NCBI RefSeq assembly: GCF_011440275.1 | Contig: NZ_JAAOIV010000001.1 | Coordinates: 310,001 to 374,000 of the forward strand | Length of the DNA stretch: 64,000 nt | Source: Metallococcus carri | GTDB taxonomy: Bacteria; Actinomycetota; Actinomycetes; Actinomycetales; Dermatophilaceae | Direction: 5' to 3' | In this document: positions 7,791-15,610 of the stretch, one piece after another | How the letters are laid out: every line of letters begins with the position of its first letter | How positions within the stretch are numbered: position 1 is the first letter of the stretch | The notes under the pieces: model-generated | What the model was told of the DNA's origin: nothing | Seen by the model: the letters and a program-made list of their open reading frames with translations, nothing else | Databases searched by the model: none | Made by a program: the position numbers and the translations under genes

Positions 7791-7985
7791 TCAGCCCTGG
7801 TGCTCGGTGCGCTCCGCGGCGCTGTAGTGCCGGCCGTTGTAGGTGCCGCAGGCCGGGCAGGCCAGGTGACCCTGCTTGGGCGCACCACACTGCGGGCAGG
7901 TCGACAGCGCCACCGGCGTCGCCTTCCAGTTCGCACGGCGCGAGCGGGTGTTGGCGCGCGACATCTTCCGCTTCGGGACAGCCAC
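7791..7985 (-). CDS. rpmF: 50S ribosomal protein L32
   Basis: Ribosomal protein L32, 64 aa, starting [21 protein letters not shown] zinc ribbon is present: CPQC and CPAC pairs 13 residues apart, so this is the zinc-binding (C+) form. It lies 1 bp after the DUF177 gene and just upstream of rnc, the standard order. Like L28 at 13,620 it keeps its cysteines, so no Zur-regulated zinc-free copy is visible here. Confidence 0.97.
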   Translation of the reverse strand: MAVPKRKMSRANTRSRRANWKATPVALSTCPQCGAPKQGHLACPACGTYNGRHYSAAERTEHQG

Positions 7986-7986
7986 G

Positions 7987-8559
7987 TCAGTTCCTTCTCT
8001 CGTCGGTGTCGGAGTCGTCGCTCGCCAACGCGGCCAGCGCCGACCACCGGGGGTCGATCACTTCATGGTGGTGACCGGGGTCGTCGGCCAGGCGCGCCCC
8101 GCATTCGGAGCACAGACCCGGGCAATCCTCCCGGCATACCGGCTGGAAGGGCAGTGCAGGCACCACCGCATCCCGCAGCACGGGCTCGATGTCGGCGAGG
8201 TCGCCGTCGAGCTCGTACAGGTCGTCGTCGTCGCTGCTCACCTCATGGTGGTGCGCGGCGCGATCGGTGTAGGCGAACAGCTCCTGGAAGGACACGTCCA
8301 CCGGGACGTCCACCTGCTCCAGGCACCGCACGCAGGCACCGGTCGCCGTCGCCGTGGCCGTCCCCGAGATCAGCACACCCTCGACCACCGATTCCATCCG
8401 CAGCTCGAGGTGGACCGGCTGGCCCTCCGGGACTGCGATGACCTCGGTGCCGAGGTGATCCGGCGCCGGCACGTCGCGCTCGACTTCGGCCATCTGCCCC
8501 GGCCGCCGACCCAGCTCCTTGGTGTCAAGGACGAGGGGATTGCGCGGGTCGAGATGCAT
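7987..8559 (-). CDS. DUF177 (YceD-type) large ribosomal RNA accumulation protein
   Basis: DUF177 protein, 190 aa. Motifs include [19 protein letters not shown] near the N-terminus, [10 protein letters not shown] in the middle, FQELF, and a C-terminal [13 protein letters not shown] cysteine cluster. Members are linked to 23S rRNA accumulation, and the gene almost always precedes rpmF, as here. ATG 8559 was preferred because homologues begin just before the LDPRNPLV motif; an in-frame GTG at 8622 would add 21 residues but sits only 3 nt from the -10 box. The operon promoter lies in the 3' end of coaD. Confidence 0.85.
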   Translation of the reverse strand: MHLDPRNPLVLDTKELGRRPGQMAEVERDVPAPDHLGTEVIAVPEGQPVHLELRMESVVEGVLISGTATATATGACVRCLEQVDVPVDVSFQELFAYTDRAAHHHEVSSDDDDLYELDGDLADIEPVLRDAVVPALPFQPVCREDCPGLCSECGARLADDPGHHHEVIDPRWSALAALASDDSDTDERRN

Positions 8560-8625
8560 GGCCTTATCAGGGTCGGTGTCAGCGTGGGGACGGTCCCCGT
8601 CATACGGACGAAAGACCGACACACA

Positions 8626-8655
8626 AGGCTACCGGTCGCCCGGCTCGTTTCCCAA
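8626..8655 (-). promoter_or_regulatory. Promoter for the DUF177-rpmF-rnc-mutM operon
   Basis: TTGGGA (8655-8650), 18-nt spacer, TAGCCT (8631-8626), reading on minus. It lies over the last codons of coaD, so the ribosomal operon can be transcribed independently. The start would fall near 8617-8620, giving a leader of about 60 nt before ATG 8559. Confidence 0.55.
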
Positions 8656-9168
8656 ACCCGCGGGCCGCAGCCGTGCGAGCAGCGGCTGCAGCACCGGTGG
8701 CGGCACCATCGCCGAGACATCGGCTCCCAGGGCGGCACAGGTCCGGATCAGCGAGGAGGAGTAATGGCTGAGTGCCGGATTGCCCGGCAGGAACATCGTC
8801 TCCACGCCGCTCAGCTCGCGGTTCATCTGGGCCATCGGCAGCTCGTAGTCCCAGTCGCTGTTGCTGCGCAGTCCCTTGAGCAGGACGCCCGCGTCAAGCT
8901 CCTGGCACACGTCGACGACCAGCCGGCGGCCGAAGGACTGCGCGCGGACATTCGGCAGGTGGGCCACCGACTCCTCGATCAGCCCAAGCCGCTCCTCCGG
9001 GCTGAAGGTGCCCTGCTTGTCCGGGTTGAACAACACCGCCACCACGACCTCGTCATACAGCCGCGCGGCACGCTCCAGCACGTCGAGGTGGCCCATCGTG
9101 ATCGGGTCGTAGGAGCCGGGGCACACGCACCGGCGCGGGTCGCCGCTCAGGGTGCCAAGAGTGCTCAT
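8629..9168 (-). CDS. coaD: Pantetheine-phosphate adenylyltransferase
   Basis: Fourth step of coenzyme A synthesis: 4'-phosphopantetheine plus ATP to dephospho-CoA. 179 aa, slightly long because of a C-terminal extension (LLARLRPAGLGNEPGDR). The nucleotidyltransferase motif is PGSYDPITMGHLDV, with T/HxGH as TMGH; KGLRSNSDWDYELPMAQMN is the substrate-binding segment and SSSLIRTCAALG the second ATP motif. ATG 9168 is 20 bp from the rsmD stop, the usual rsmD-coaD order. The operon promoter for the downstream ribosomal genes is inside its 3' end. Confidence 0.96.
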   Translation of the reverse strand: MSTLGTLSGDPRRCVCPGSYDPITMGHLDVLERAARLYDEVVVAVLFNPDKQGTFSPEERLGLIEESVAHLPNVRAQSFGRRLVVDVCQELDAGVLLKGLRSNSDWDYELPMAQMNRELSGVETMFLPGNPALSHYSSSLIRTCAALGADVSAMVPPPVLQPLLARLRPAGLGNEPGDR

Positions 9169-9187
9169 GGCGCGACCATCTCACAGT

Positions 9188-9757
9188 TCACGCGATCTCG
9201 CCCTCCGGCAGGTACTCGGCATACCAGATCGTCGTCTCGCCGTAGGCGCGCGGACCAAGGACCTCGATGCCCACCGGCCACACCGGCTCCGGCGACCGGC
9301 TGGACCGCTCGACGATCACCACCGCGTCCTCGGCCAGCCGGCCGACCAGCCGCTCGAGCACCGCCGCCAGCGTGTGGTCGGCCAGGTCGTAGGGCGGGTC
9401 CAGGAAGACCAGGTCGTATGCCGGGCCGCCGTCGCCCTCGAGGAACCGTTCCACCTTCTCCGCGCGCACCTCGACCTGCGGCAGGGCCAGCTCGCGGGCG
9501 TTGCGCCGGCAGACGTCCGCGGCCCGGCGGTCCCGCTCGACGAGCACCACCCGGGACGCGCCGCGGGAGGCGGCTTCCAGACCGAGGGCGCCGGATCCGG
9601 CATACAGGTCCAGCACGGTCGCGTCCTCGATCGCCTCCAGGAACTGCAGCCGGGCGAACAACGACTCGCGCACGCGGTCGCTCGTCGGGCGGGTGCCCGA
9701 GCCAGGCGGGGTGGCGATCCGGCGACCGCCCGCGGTGCCCGCGATGATCCGCGTCAT
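9188..9757 (-). CDS. rsmD: 16S rRNA (guanine966-N2)-methyltransferase
   Basis: SAM-dependent methyltransferase acting on G966 of 16S rRNA during 30S assembly, 189 aa. It begins MTRIIAGTAGGRRIATPPG, then RPTSDRVRESLF (substrate recognition), the SAM-binding VLDLYAGSGALGLEA and the catalytic motif IV LVFLDPPYD. Its ATG shares one base with the recG stop, so recG-rsmD-coaD form a coupled minus-strand group. Family assignment is firm; the rRNA position is inferred from family knowledge. Confidence 0.94.
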   Translation of the reverse strand: MTRIIAGTAGGRRIATPPGSGTRPTSDRVRESLFARLQFLEAIEDATVLDLYAGSGALGLEAASRGASRVVLVERDRRAADVCRRNARELALPQVEVRAEKVERFLEGDGGPAYDLVFLDPPYDLADHTLAAVLERLVGRLAEDAVVIVERSSRSPEPVWPVGIEVLGPRAYGETTIWYAEYLPEGEIA

Positions 9758-11919
9758 CAGCCGCGCTCCAGGAAGGCGGCCTGCTCATCGTCCAGCCGGC
9801 GGGCCAGCATGGCCTTGAGCGCCGGGTGGCCGGACAGGTCGGGGTCCTCGGCGATGAGCCGGGTGGCGTCGTCGCGGGCCGCCTCGATCAGCTCGACGTC
9901 CTTGGGGTGGCTGAGCCGCAGCAGCCGCAACTGCGTGCGCCGGCCGCTCTGGTTCGCGCCGAGGATGTCGCCCTCGCGGCGCAGCGACAGGTCCAGGTCG
10001 GCCAGCTCGAAACCGTCGGTGGTGGCCGCGACCGCCTCCAGCCGTTCGTAGGTCTGTCCCGCTTCGGCGTCGGTGACCAGCAGGCACAGGCCACCGGCCG
10101 AGCCACGCCCGACCCGGCCGCGCAATTGATGCAACTGGGAGATGCCGAACCGGTCGGCATCCAGGATCACCATGGCCGTGGCATTGGGCACGTCCACGCC
10201 GACCTCGATCACGGTGGTCGACACCAGCACGTCGATCTCGCCGCGCCCGAAGGCCTGCATCACCGCGTCCTTCTCCTCGGCCGGCATCCGGCCGTGCAGC
10301 ATCTCCAGCCGCACGCCCGCCAGCGCGGGCTCCGCGCGCAATTGCTCGAGGGTCTGCACGACGCCGTGCAGCGGCCGCTTCTCGCTCTCCTCGCCGTCGT
10401 CGTCACCGTATGCCGCCTGCGCGTCCCCCTCGTCGTCGTCACCGATCCGCGGGCAGACCACATAACCCTGATGACCGGCCGCCACCTCCTCGGCCAGTCG
10501 CTGCCAGGTGCGCTGCAGCCAACCGGCCTTCGCCGCCGGCACCACATGGGACACGATCGGCGCCCGCCCGGCCGGCAACTGGGTGAGGGCCGAGGTCTCC
10601 ATGTCGCCGAAGACCGTCATCGCCACCGTGCGCGGGATCGGTGTCGCGGTCATGACGAGCACGTGGGGTGGATGAGTTGCCTTGCCCCGCAACGCATCTC
10701 GCTGCTCGACCCCGAAGCGGTGCTGCTCGTCCACCACGACCAGCCCGAGGTCGTCGAAGTCCACGCCCTGCTGGATCAGCGCATGGGTGCCGATGACGAT
10801 GCCCGCCTCGCCGGTGACGATGCCGAGCAGGGCGCGCTCGCGGGCCGCCTTGGACATGCTGCCGGTGAGCAGTGCGACCTTGGTGCCGTGTTCGGCTCCC
10901 CCGAGCATGCCGCCCTCGGCGAGCTCCCCCAGCATCGCCCGGATCGACCGATCATGTTGTCCCGCAAGGACTTCGGTGGGCGCCAGCAAGGCCGCCTGGG
11001 CGCCGGAGTCGACCGCGGCGAGCATCGCCCGCAGCGCCACGATGGTCTTGCCCGAGCCGACCTCACCCTGCAGCAGCCGGTGCATCGGGCGCTCGCCGGC
11101 CATGTCCTGTGCGATGCGCTCACCGACCTCGCGCTGGCCGGCGGTGAGCTCGAAGGGCAGCCGGGCGTCGAATGCCGCGAGCAGCCCGCCCTCGCGGGGG
11201 CGGCGCGGCGTGGAGGTCTCGCGGTCGTAGGCGGCGCGCCTGGCGGCCAGGGCGGTCTGCACGACGAGGGCTTCGTCATACCGCAGCCGGCGACGGCCAC
11301 GGTGTGGTTCGACCTTGTCGATCGGCCGATGGATCATCCGGTAGGCCTCGTGCTCGCTCACCAGCCCGTGCGCGTGCAGGATCTCGGCGGGCACCGGGTC
11401 CGGGTCGTCCCAGCAGTCGAGCAAGTAGCGCACGACCTGGGCCATGTTGAGGTCGTTGACGCCCTTCATCACCGGGTAGATCGGGATCACCTCGCCGGGA
11501 TAGATGTCGGTGTCGGTGATGAAGCTGTAGGACGGGTGCGCCAGTTGCAACTGGCCCTTGTAGTAGCCGAGGGTGCCCATGAACAGCGCGGTCGTGCCGG
11601 GCTTGAGATCGCCTGCGACATAGGTGTTGAAGAAGACCAGGCCGGCCTTCGTGCCGTCGGCGTCGACGATCGTCGCGGTGAGCATCGAGCCCTTGCGCTG
11701 TCGCATCTTGTGGGTCTTCGCCTCGGTGACGGTCGCGATCAATGCCACGGCGTCGCCCGGGGCGAAGTCGGCGAACCGGCCCGCGACATTGCGGTCGAGA
11801 TACTTGCGCGGCAGCAGGTCGAGCACGTCGCCGGCGAACTCGATGCCCCGCTTGCCCTTGAGCTTCGCGGCCCCGGCGAGATCGGCGACCTTGGTGAAGC
11901 GGGTGACTCGATCGACCAT
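9757..11919 (-). CDS. recG: ATP-dependent DNA helicase RecG
   Basis: Branch-migrating helicase that regresses stalled forks, 720 aa. The N-terminal wedge (OB-fold) region ends near residue 200; motif I is GEVGSGKTIVALRA, the DExH box VVVDEQHRFGVEQR, motif III MTATPIPRT and motif VI QLRGRVGRGSAGGLCLLV. An acidic insert near residue 510 (GDDDEGDAQAAYGDDDGEE) is longer than in E. coli RecG. ATG 11919 overlaps the upstream stop (TGATG); a GTG one codon earlier is also possible. Confidence 0.96.
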   Translation of the reverse strand: MVDRVTRFTKVADLAGAAKLKGKRGIEFAGDVLDLLPRKYLDRNVAGRFADFAPGDAVALIATVTEAKTHKMRQRKGSMLTATIVDADGTKAGLVFFNTYVAGDLKPGTTALFMGTLGYYKGQLQLAHPSYSFITDTDIYPGEVIPIYPVMKGVNDLNMAQVVRYLLDCWDDPDPVPAEILHAHGLVSEHEAYRMIHRPIDKVEPHRGRRRLRYDEALVVQTALAARRAAYDRETSTPRRPREGGLLAAFDARLPFELTAGQREVGERIAQDMAGERPMHRLLQGEVGSGKTIVALRAMLAAVDSGAQAALLAPTEVLAGQHDRSIRAMLGELAEGGMLGGAEHGTKVALLTGSMSKAARERALLGIVTGEAGIVIGTHALIQQGVDFDDLGLVVVDEQHRFGVEQRDALRGKATHPPHVLVMTATPIPRTVAMTVFGDMETSALTQLPAGRAPIVSHVVPAAKAGWLQRTWQRLAEEVAAGHQGYVVCPRIGDDDEGDAQAAYGDDDGEESEKRPLHGVVQTLEQLRAEPALAGVRLEMLHGRMPAEEKDAVMQAFGRGEIDVLVSTTVIEVGVDVPNATAMVILDADRFGISQLHQLRGRVGRGSAGGLCLLVTDAEAGQTYERLEAVAATTDGFELADLDLSLRREGDILGANQSGRRTQLRLLRLSHPKDVELIEAARDDATRLIAEDPDLSGHPALKAMLARRLDDEQAAFLERG

Positions 11920-13475
11920 CACTCCACCCCGACCGCAAGCAAGGGCGCGGCACCACCACCGGCCACGACCACGACCTCCAGATCGGCCCGGCGGCGCACC
12001 AGGTCCGACCGCAGCGTGTCCGCCAGCGCTTTCGGAGCGCCCCGGCCGGTGACCAGCGTGACGATCTCGGTCTCGTCGGTGACCAGATCAGCCAGCAGGG
12101 CGGCAGCGAGCCGCAGCGGTTCACCCGAGGCGTCGCCGCCCACTTCGCCGATCCGCAGGTCGGACAAGGCGTCGTTCACTGCGCGGTCGACACGGTCCGG
12201 AGGATCGGAGGGCACCACCACGCTGCTCGCCGCCAACAGCTCGACCGGGCCCGAGCAGTCCGGGACGATGGCGCGAACTCCTTTGTCCACCAACGACTTT
12301 CGCAGCACACGCGCGGTCTCGGCCGACCGCTGCCCGTCGGCGAGGAGCACGACGCCCTCGGGTCCTCCCTCGCGGATCGAGCGGATGGCGCTCGACCGCG
12401 CCAGCCGGCCAGCATCGGCGGACACCACCAGCAGGCCGTGCTCCTTGGCGTAGGTCTTCAGCCCGGGAGCGTCGTCGATCACCGCGACCACGACCGTGCG
12501 CCGGTCCTGGGTGGCGGCCGCGCGCTGCTCGAGTTCGTCGGCGAAGCGCACCACCCGGAAGCGGTGCGGGCGCCCGGCCTCGACACCAGCGTTGACGGCG
12601 GCGGCGATGTCGTCGACGTGAACGTGCACCGACCAGGTCGGCTCGCTGCCGGCGACCACCAGCGAGTCGCCGATGCCGTCGAGGGTGGTGCGCAGCGCGT
12701 CGACGCGCGCGGTGTCGGAGTCGGTCAGCAGGTACATCACCTCGTATGCCGGCCCGCCCTCACCGGCCGTGCCGCACTCACCGGCCGCTCCGGCTGCGGG
12801 CAGACGCTGCGGCAACCACTCCGGCCGATCGGCGAGCGAACGCCGCGGCATCTGGTCGCCGGCGACCACCCGCTGCAGGGCCTCGAGCACGATGAGCAGA
12901 CCCGCTCCCCCGGCGTCCACCACGCCGACCCGCTCCAAAGCGGGCAACTGCTCGGTGGTGCGCAGCAGGGCCGAGCGAGCCGACCGGACGATCGCGTCGG
13001 CGGTGGCGGCGAGGTCGCCGTCGACCGCCACCTGTTCGGCGCCGTCCGCGGCCGACGCGGCGACGGTGAGGATGGTGCCCTCCACCGGCCGGCTGACGCT
13101 GCGCCAGGCGTAGTCGCTGGCGCGGCGCAGCGCCCCGGCCAGGTCGCGGGCGCCGAGCGGGCGGCCATCGGCCTCGGCGAAGACCTCGGCCACGCCGCGC
13201 GCGATCTGGGACAGGATCACCCCGGAATTGCCACGAGCGGCCATCAGGGTCGCCTGCGCGAGCGCTTCGGCTGCCGCGCGCAGGTCATCGGGTTCGGTGA
13301 AGGTCAGCGAGCCGAGCGCGCCGTCGAGGGTGAGCAGCAGGTTGGTGCCGGTGTCACCGTCCGGCACGGGAAACACGTTGAGCCCGTTGAGATCCTCCTC
13401 GTGCACCGCCAGATCGGTGCGCGCCGCGACGATCCAGCGCCGCAGCGCGTGCAGGTCGAGGTGGTCCAGGCTCAT
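11919..13475 (-). CDS. DAK2/DegV domain protein, fatty-acid kinase A-like
   Basis: Two-domain protein, 518 aa: a DhaL-type (DAK2) nucleotide-binding domain at about 1-200 with NVFPVPDGDTGTNLLLTL and AARGNSGVILSQ, and a C-terminal DegV-related/FakA middle and C-terminal region. Such proteins (YloV/FakA) phosphorylate fatty acids with a DegV partner; the gene is nearly always next to recG. ATG 13475 lies 7 nt after TAGCCT (13488-13483), so the message is probably leaderless. Its promoter is back to back with that of rpmB. Fatty acid as substrate is a family-based inference. Confidence 0.8.
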   Translation of the reverse strand: MSLDHLDLHALRRWIVAARTDLAVHEEDLNGLNVFPVPDGDTGTNLLLTLDGALGSLTFTEPDDLRAAAEALAQATLMAARGNSGVILSQIARGVAEVFAEADGRPLGARDLAGALRRASDYAWRSVSRPVEGTILTVAASAADGAEQVAVDGDLAATADAIVRSARSALLRTTEQLPALERVGVVDAGGAGLLIVLEALQRVVAGDQMPRRSLADRPEWLPQRLPAAGAAGECGTAGEGGPAYEVMYLLTDSDTARVDALRTTLDGIGDSLVVAGSEPTWSVHVHVDDIAAAVNAGVEAGRPHRFRVVRFADELEQRAAATQDRRTVVVAVIDDAPGLKTYAKEHGLLVVSADAGRLARSSAIRSIREGGPEGVVLLADGQRSAETARVLRKSLVDKGVRAIVPDCSGPVELLAASSVVVPSDPPDRVDRAVNDALSDLRIGEVGGDASGEPLRLAAALLADLVTDETEIVTLVTGRGAPKALADTLRSDLVRRRADLEVVVVAGGGAAPLLAVGVE

Positions 13476-13482
13476 CGGGGGA

Positions 13483-13488
13483 AGGCTA
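13483..13488 (-). promoter_or_regulatory. -10 box of the DAK2-recG-rsmD-coaD operon
   Basis: TAGCCT on minus, then TCCCCCG and ATG. The predicted +1 falls on or 1 nt before the start codon, implying a leaderless mRNA. No good -35 hexamer is seen. Confidence 0.5.
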
Positions 13489-13506
13489 TCCGTCACCTTC
13501 GTCGGT

Positions 13507-13536
13507 TTGGAGCATGACCGGAGCCTTCGGTAGTCT
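13507..13536 (+). promoter_or_regulatory. rpmB promoter
   Basis: TTGGAG (13507-13512), 18-nt spacer, TAGTCT (13531-13536). It gives an approximately 75-nt leader to the rpmB GTG and lies about 20 bp from the divergent -10 box of the DAK2 gene. Confidence 0.6.
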
Positions 13537-13619
13537 TGCGTGGTTCCCGCACTTCCTGCCGTGCTTCGTCGCGGACGGCCGCGGGCGCACTCGAATCGTT
13601 TTGAACCTAGGAGATCACC

Positions 13620-13814
13620 GTGGCTGCCACCTGCGACGTCTGCGGCAAGGGACCCGGCTTCGGTCACAACATCTCGCACTCGAACCGCCGCACCAAGCGT
13701 CGTTGGAACCCCAACATCCAGCGCGTGAAGGCGCTGGTGGGCGACGCGGGCGTGACCCCGAAGCGTCTCAACGTCTGCACCTCGTGCCTGAAGGCGGGCA
13801 AGGTCAAGCGCTGA
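13620..13814 (+). CDS. rpmB: 50S ribosomal protein L28
   Basis: Ribosomal protein L28, 64 aa. The N-terminal [20 protein letters not shown] and C-terminal [12 protein letters not shown] hold two CxxC pairs, the zinc-binding (C+) form. GTG 13620 follows AGGAGATCACC, a strong Shine-Dalgarno. It is a single-gene unit with its own promoter and a strong terminator 23 bp downstream that also encodes the end of thiL on the other strand. Confidence 0.97.
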   Translation: MAATCDVCGKGPGFGHNISHSNRRTKRRWNPNIQRVKALVGDAGVTPKRLNVCTSCLKAGKVKR

Positions 13815-13826
13815 CCGCACCCCCTT

Positions 13827-14828
13827 TCATCGTGAGAGCCGGCCTTCGGGCCGGCTTTTTCGTTGAGCGAAGTGGTCCCAGCCGCCACCGGTCTGCGGTA
13901 TGCCGTCCAGGCTCACCCCGGTGCCCGCCGTCACCTCGCCGATCGCCCGCCAGGACGGCTCAGCCGACGGCACACCGCCCGGCGGGAAGGTCGCCAGCAG
14001 GGAGTGCTCCTCGCCACCGGTCAGCACGAACGGCAGCCCGTCGGCGCCGAAGACCTCGCGGATCGGCCCGTCGACCTCCCGCTCCAGCGCCGCCCGGTCC
14101 AGGGCGATGCCCACACCCGAGGCGGCCGCGATGCGCCCGGCGTCGCGCACCAGCCCGTCGGAGATATCGAGCATCGCGGTGGCGCCGGCGTCGGCCGCAG
14201 CGGGACCGGCCTCGTAGGGCGGTCGCCCGGCGGTGCGATGCGCCTCGCGCAGCACGGCGGCAGCCGCGCTCTGCTCGGGACGGTCGGCGGCATCGGCATA
14301 CAGCGCGAGACCGGCGCCGGAACGCCCGAGCGAGCCGCACACGGCCACCACGTCGCCGACCCGCGCCCCGGAGCGCAGCACCGGTGCCCGGCCGCCCAGG
14401 TCGCCGAGCGCGGTCAGCGTGATCACCACGACCCCGGCGGGCGCGGACGACAGGTCACCGCCGACCACGCTGGTGCCGGCCTCGGCAGCCGCGGCCGCGA
14501 TGCCCGTGGCCAACTCCTCCAGCCAGGCGATCTCGGTGGCCGGCGCGGCCGCGAGCGCCACCACCAGGCCGGTGCACCGCGCGCCCATCGCGGCGATGTC
14601 GGCGACATTCTGGACCACGACCTTGCGGCCGACATCGGACGCCGACGACCAGTCGTCGCGCCAGTCCAGCCCGCGCACCATCGAGTCGGTGGTGACCACG
14701 ACCGCTCCGGACGCCCGCAGCACGGCCGCGTCGTCACCGGGCGCGAGCAGGACGTCGCTGGAGGCCGCGAAATGCGGCAGGATCCGGGCGAGGATCTGCT
14801 CTTCGGACAACTGCGCCAGGGTGGTCAC
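13827..14828 (-). CDS. thiL: Thiamine-monophosphate kinase
   Basis: ATP-dependent kinase making thiamine pyrophosphate, 333 aa. It has LAPGDDAAVL, TTDSMVRGLDWR, the Mg/ATP segment NVADIAAMGARC, VVGGDLSSAP and LDISDGLVRDAGRIA, all standard for ThiL. Start GTG 14828 follows GGGAGGAGG by about 9 nt. The last ten codons (KSRPEGRLSR) are made from the rpmB terminator hairpin read in reverse, so the C-terminal tail is dictated by a neighbouring RNA element. Convergent with rpmB. Confidence 0.94.
   Translation of the reverse strand: MTTLAQLSEEQILARILPHFAASSDVLLAPGDDAAVLRASGAVVVTTDSMVRGLDWRDDWSSASDVGRKVVVQNVADIAAMGARCTGLVVALAAAPATEIAWLEELATGIAAAAAEAGTSVVGGDLSSAPAGVVVITLTALGDLGGRAPVLRSGARVGDVVAVCGSLGRSGAGLALYADAADRPEQSAAAAVLREAHRTAGRPPYEAGPAAADAGATAMLDISDGLVRDAGRIAAASGVGIALDRAALEREVDGPIREVFGADGLPFVLTGGEEHSLLATFPPGGVPSAEPSWRAIGEVTAGTGVSLDGIPQTGGGWDHFAQRKSRPEGRLSR
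13837..13861 (+). terminator. rpmB intrinsic terminator (inside thiL)
   Basis: AGCCGGCC-TTCG-GGCCGGCT, an 8-bp GC stem with a UUCG tetraloop, followed by a T run. It lies 23 bp after the rpmB stop and inside the minus-strand thiL coding end; on minus the hairpin is preceded by A's rather than followed by T's, so it probably terminates plus transcription only. Confidence 0.88.
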
Positions 14829-14929
14829 TGCACCGGCCCTCCTCCCGCTCTGCCGCCGTGGACAACCGCACGGTAGCGTCTGTCGCACCGTCCGCACCCA
14901 CCGCGACCAACCGAAGGCAGAGGTGACCC

Positions 14930-15163
14930 ATGGTCCAGGCCTACATCTTGATCCAGACCGAGGTCGGCAAGGCCCAGAGCGTCGCCGCCGATGTGGCCGC
15001 GATCGCCGGTGTCGTGACCGCCGAAGACGTCACCGGTCCGTATGACGTGATCGCCCGGATCGAGGCCGGCACGGTCGATGAGCTGGGCAAGCTGGTCATC
15101 GCCAAGATTCAGGACGTCCGGGGCATCGCGCGCACGCTGACGTGCACCGTCGTCCACGTCTGA
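14930..15163 (+). CDS. Stand-alone Lrp/AsnC ligand-binding (RAM) domain protein
   Basis: A 77-aa protein that is only the RAM domain of Lrp/AsnC regulators: VQAYILIQTEVGKAQSVA, VTAEDVTGPYDVIARIEA and IQDVRGIARTLTCTVV. It has no DNA-binding helix-turn-helix. Such single-domain proteins are common in actinobacteria and form dimers or octamers that sense amino acids or modulate full-length Lrp proteins; the role here is unknown. ATG 14930 follows GCAGAGGTGACC, and TAGCGT about 55 nt upstream may be its -10 box. Overlaps the next gene by 22 bp. Confidence 0.85.
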   Translation: MVQAYILIQTEVGKAQSVAADVAAIAGVVTAEDVTGPYDVIARIEAGTVDELGKLVIAKIQDVRGIARTLTCTVVHV

Positions 15164-15591
15164 TCCTCGCCGCGGCGCTCGCCGCCACGATGCTGAGCGC
15201 GTGCGGCAGCGACAGCGTGGCGGTGTCGGCCGGGCCACGGTCGGCGGACGCCGCGTGCGGGAAGGTCGCCCAGCGGTGGCCCTCGACCGTGGCCGGCACG
15301 TCGGTCCGCACGGTGACACCGGACGACCCGACCGTGCACGCCTGGGGCGATCCGGCGATCATCGCGCGGTGCGGGGTCGCCCCGCCCGGGCCGAGCACCG
15401 AGTGCGTCTCGGCCAGCGGGGTGGACTGGGTGATGCGCGATCTGTCCGACGGCAAGGCCTTCGTCACCTTCGGACGGGACCCGGCCATCGAGGTGCTGGT
15501 GCCTTCGGCCTATTCCCCCGAACCGCTCGTGCTGGGCGCCTTCGCCGAGGCGGCGGCGCAGATCCCGCAGGGCCCGGATCGCTGTAGCTGA
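15142..15591 (+). CDS. DUF3515 lipoprotein
   Basis: Predicted lipoprotein, 149 aa: an Arg-rich n-region, hydrophobic LILAAALAATM and lipobox LSAC (C21), then a DUF3515-like domain with four further cysteines (including AACGKV, RCGVAP, STECVSA and the final RCS). The gene overlaps the preceding RAM-domain gene by 22 bp and converges on ddl. DUF3515 genes commonly sit next to ddl/thiL in actinobacteria, as here; the function is unknown. GTG 15142 is the only start that keeps the full signal peptide. Confidence 0.75.
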   Translation: MHRRPRLILAAALAATMLSACGSDSVAVSAGPRSADAACGKVAQRWPSTVAGTSVRTVTPDDPTVHAWGDPAIIARCGVAPPGPSTECVSASGVDWVMRDLSDGKAFVTFGRDPAIEVLVPSAYSPEPLVLGAFAEAAAQIPQGPDRCS

Positions 15592-15610
15592 CCGCTGCCG
15601 CCGACGACGC

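Noticed and set aside
7007-8047. A 346-aa RNase III with a long N-terminal extension
   Set aside because: The extension only shadows rpmF; GTG 7774 gives the usual size.
8560-8622. Longer DUF177 start at GTG 8622
   Set aside because: It would begin only 3 nt after the -10 box and add residues not present in the family core; ATG 8559 puts the conserved LDPRNPLV near the N-terminus.
13501-13560. Regulatory small RNA between the DAK2 gene and rpmB
   Set aside because: The sequence is explained by two divergent promoters and the rpmB leader.
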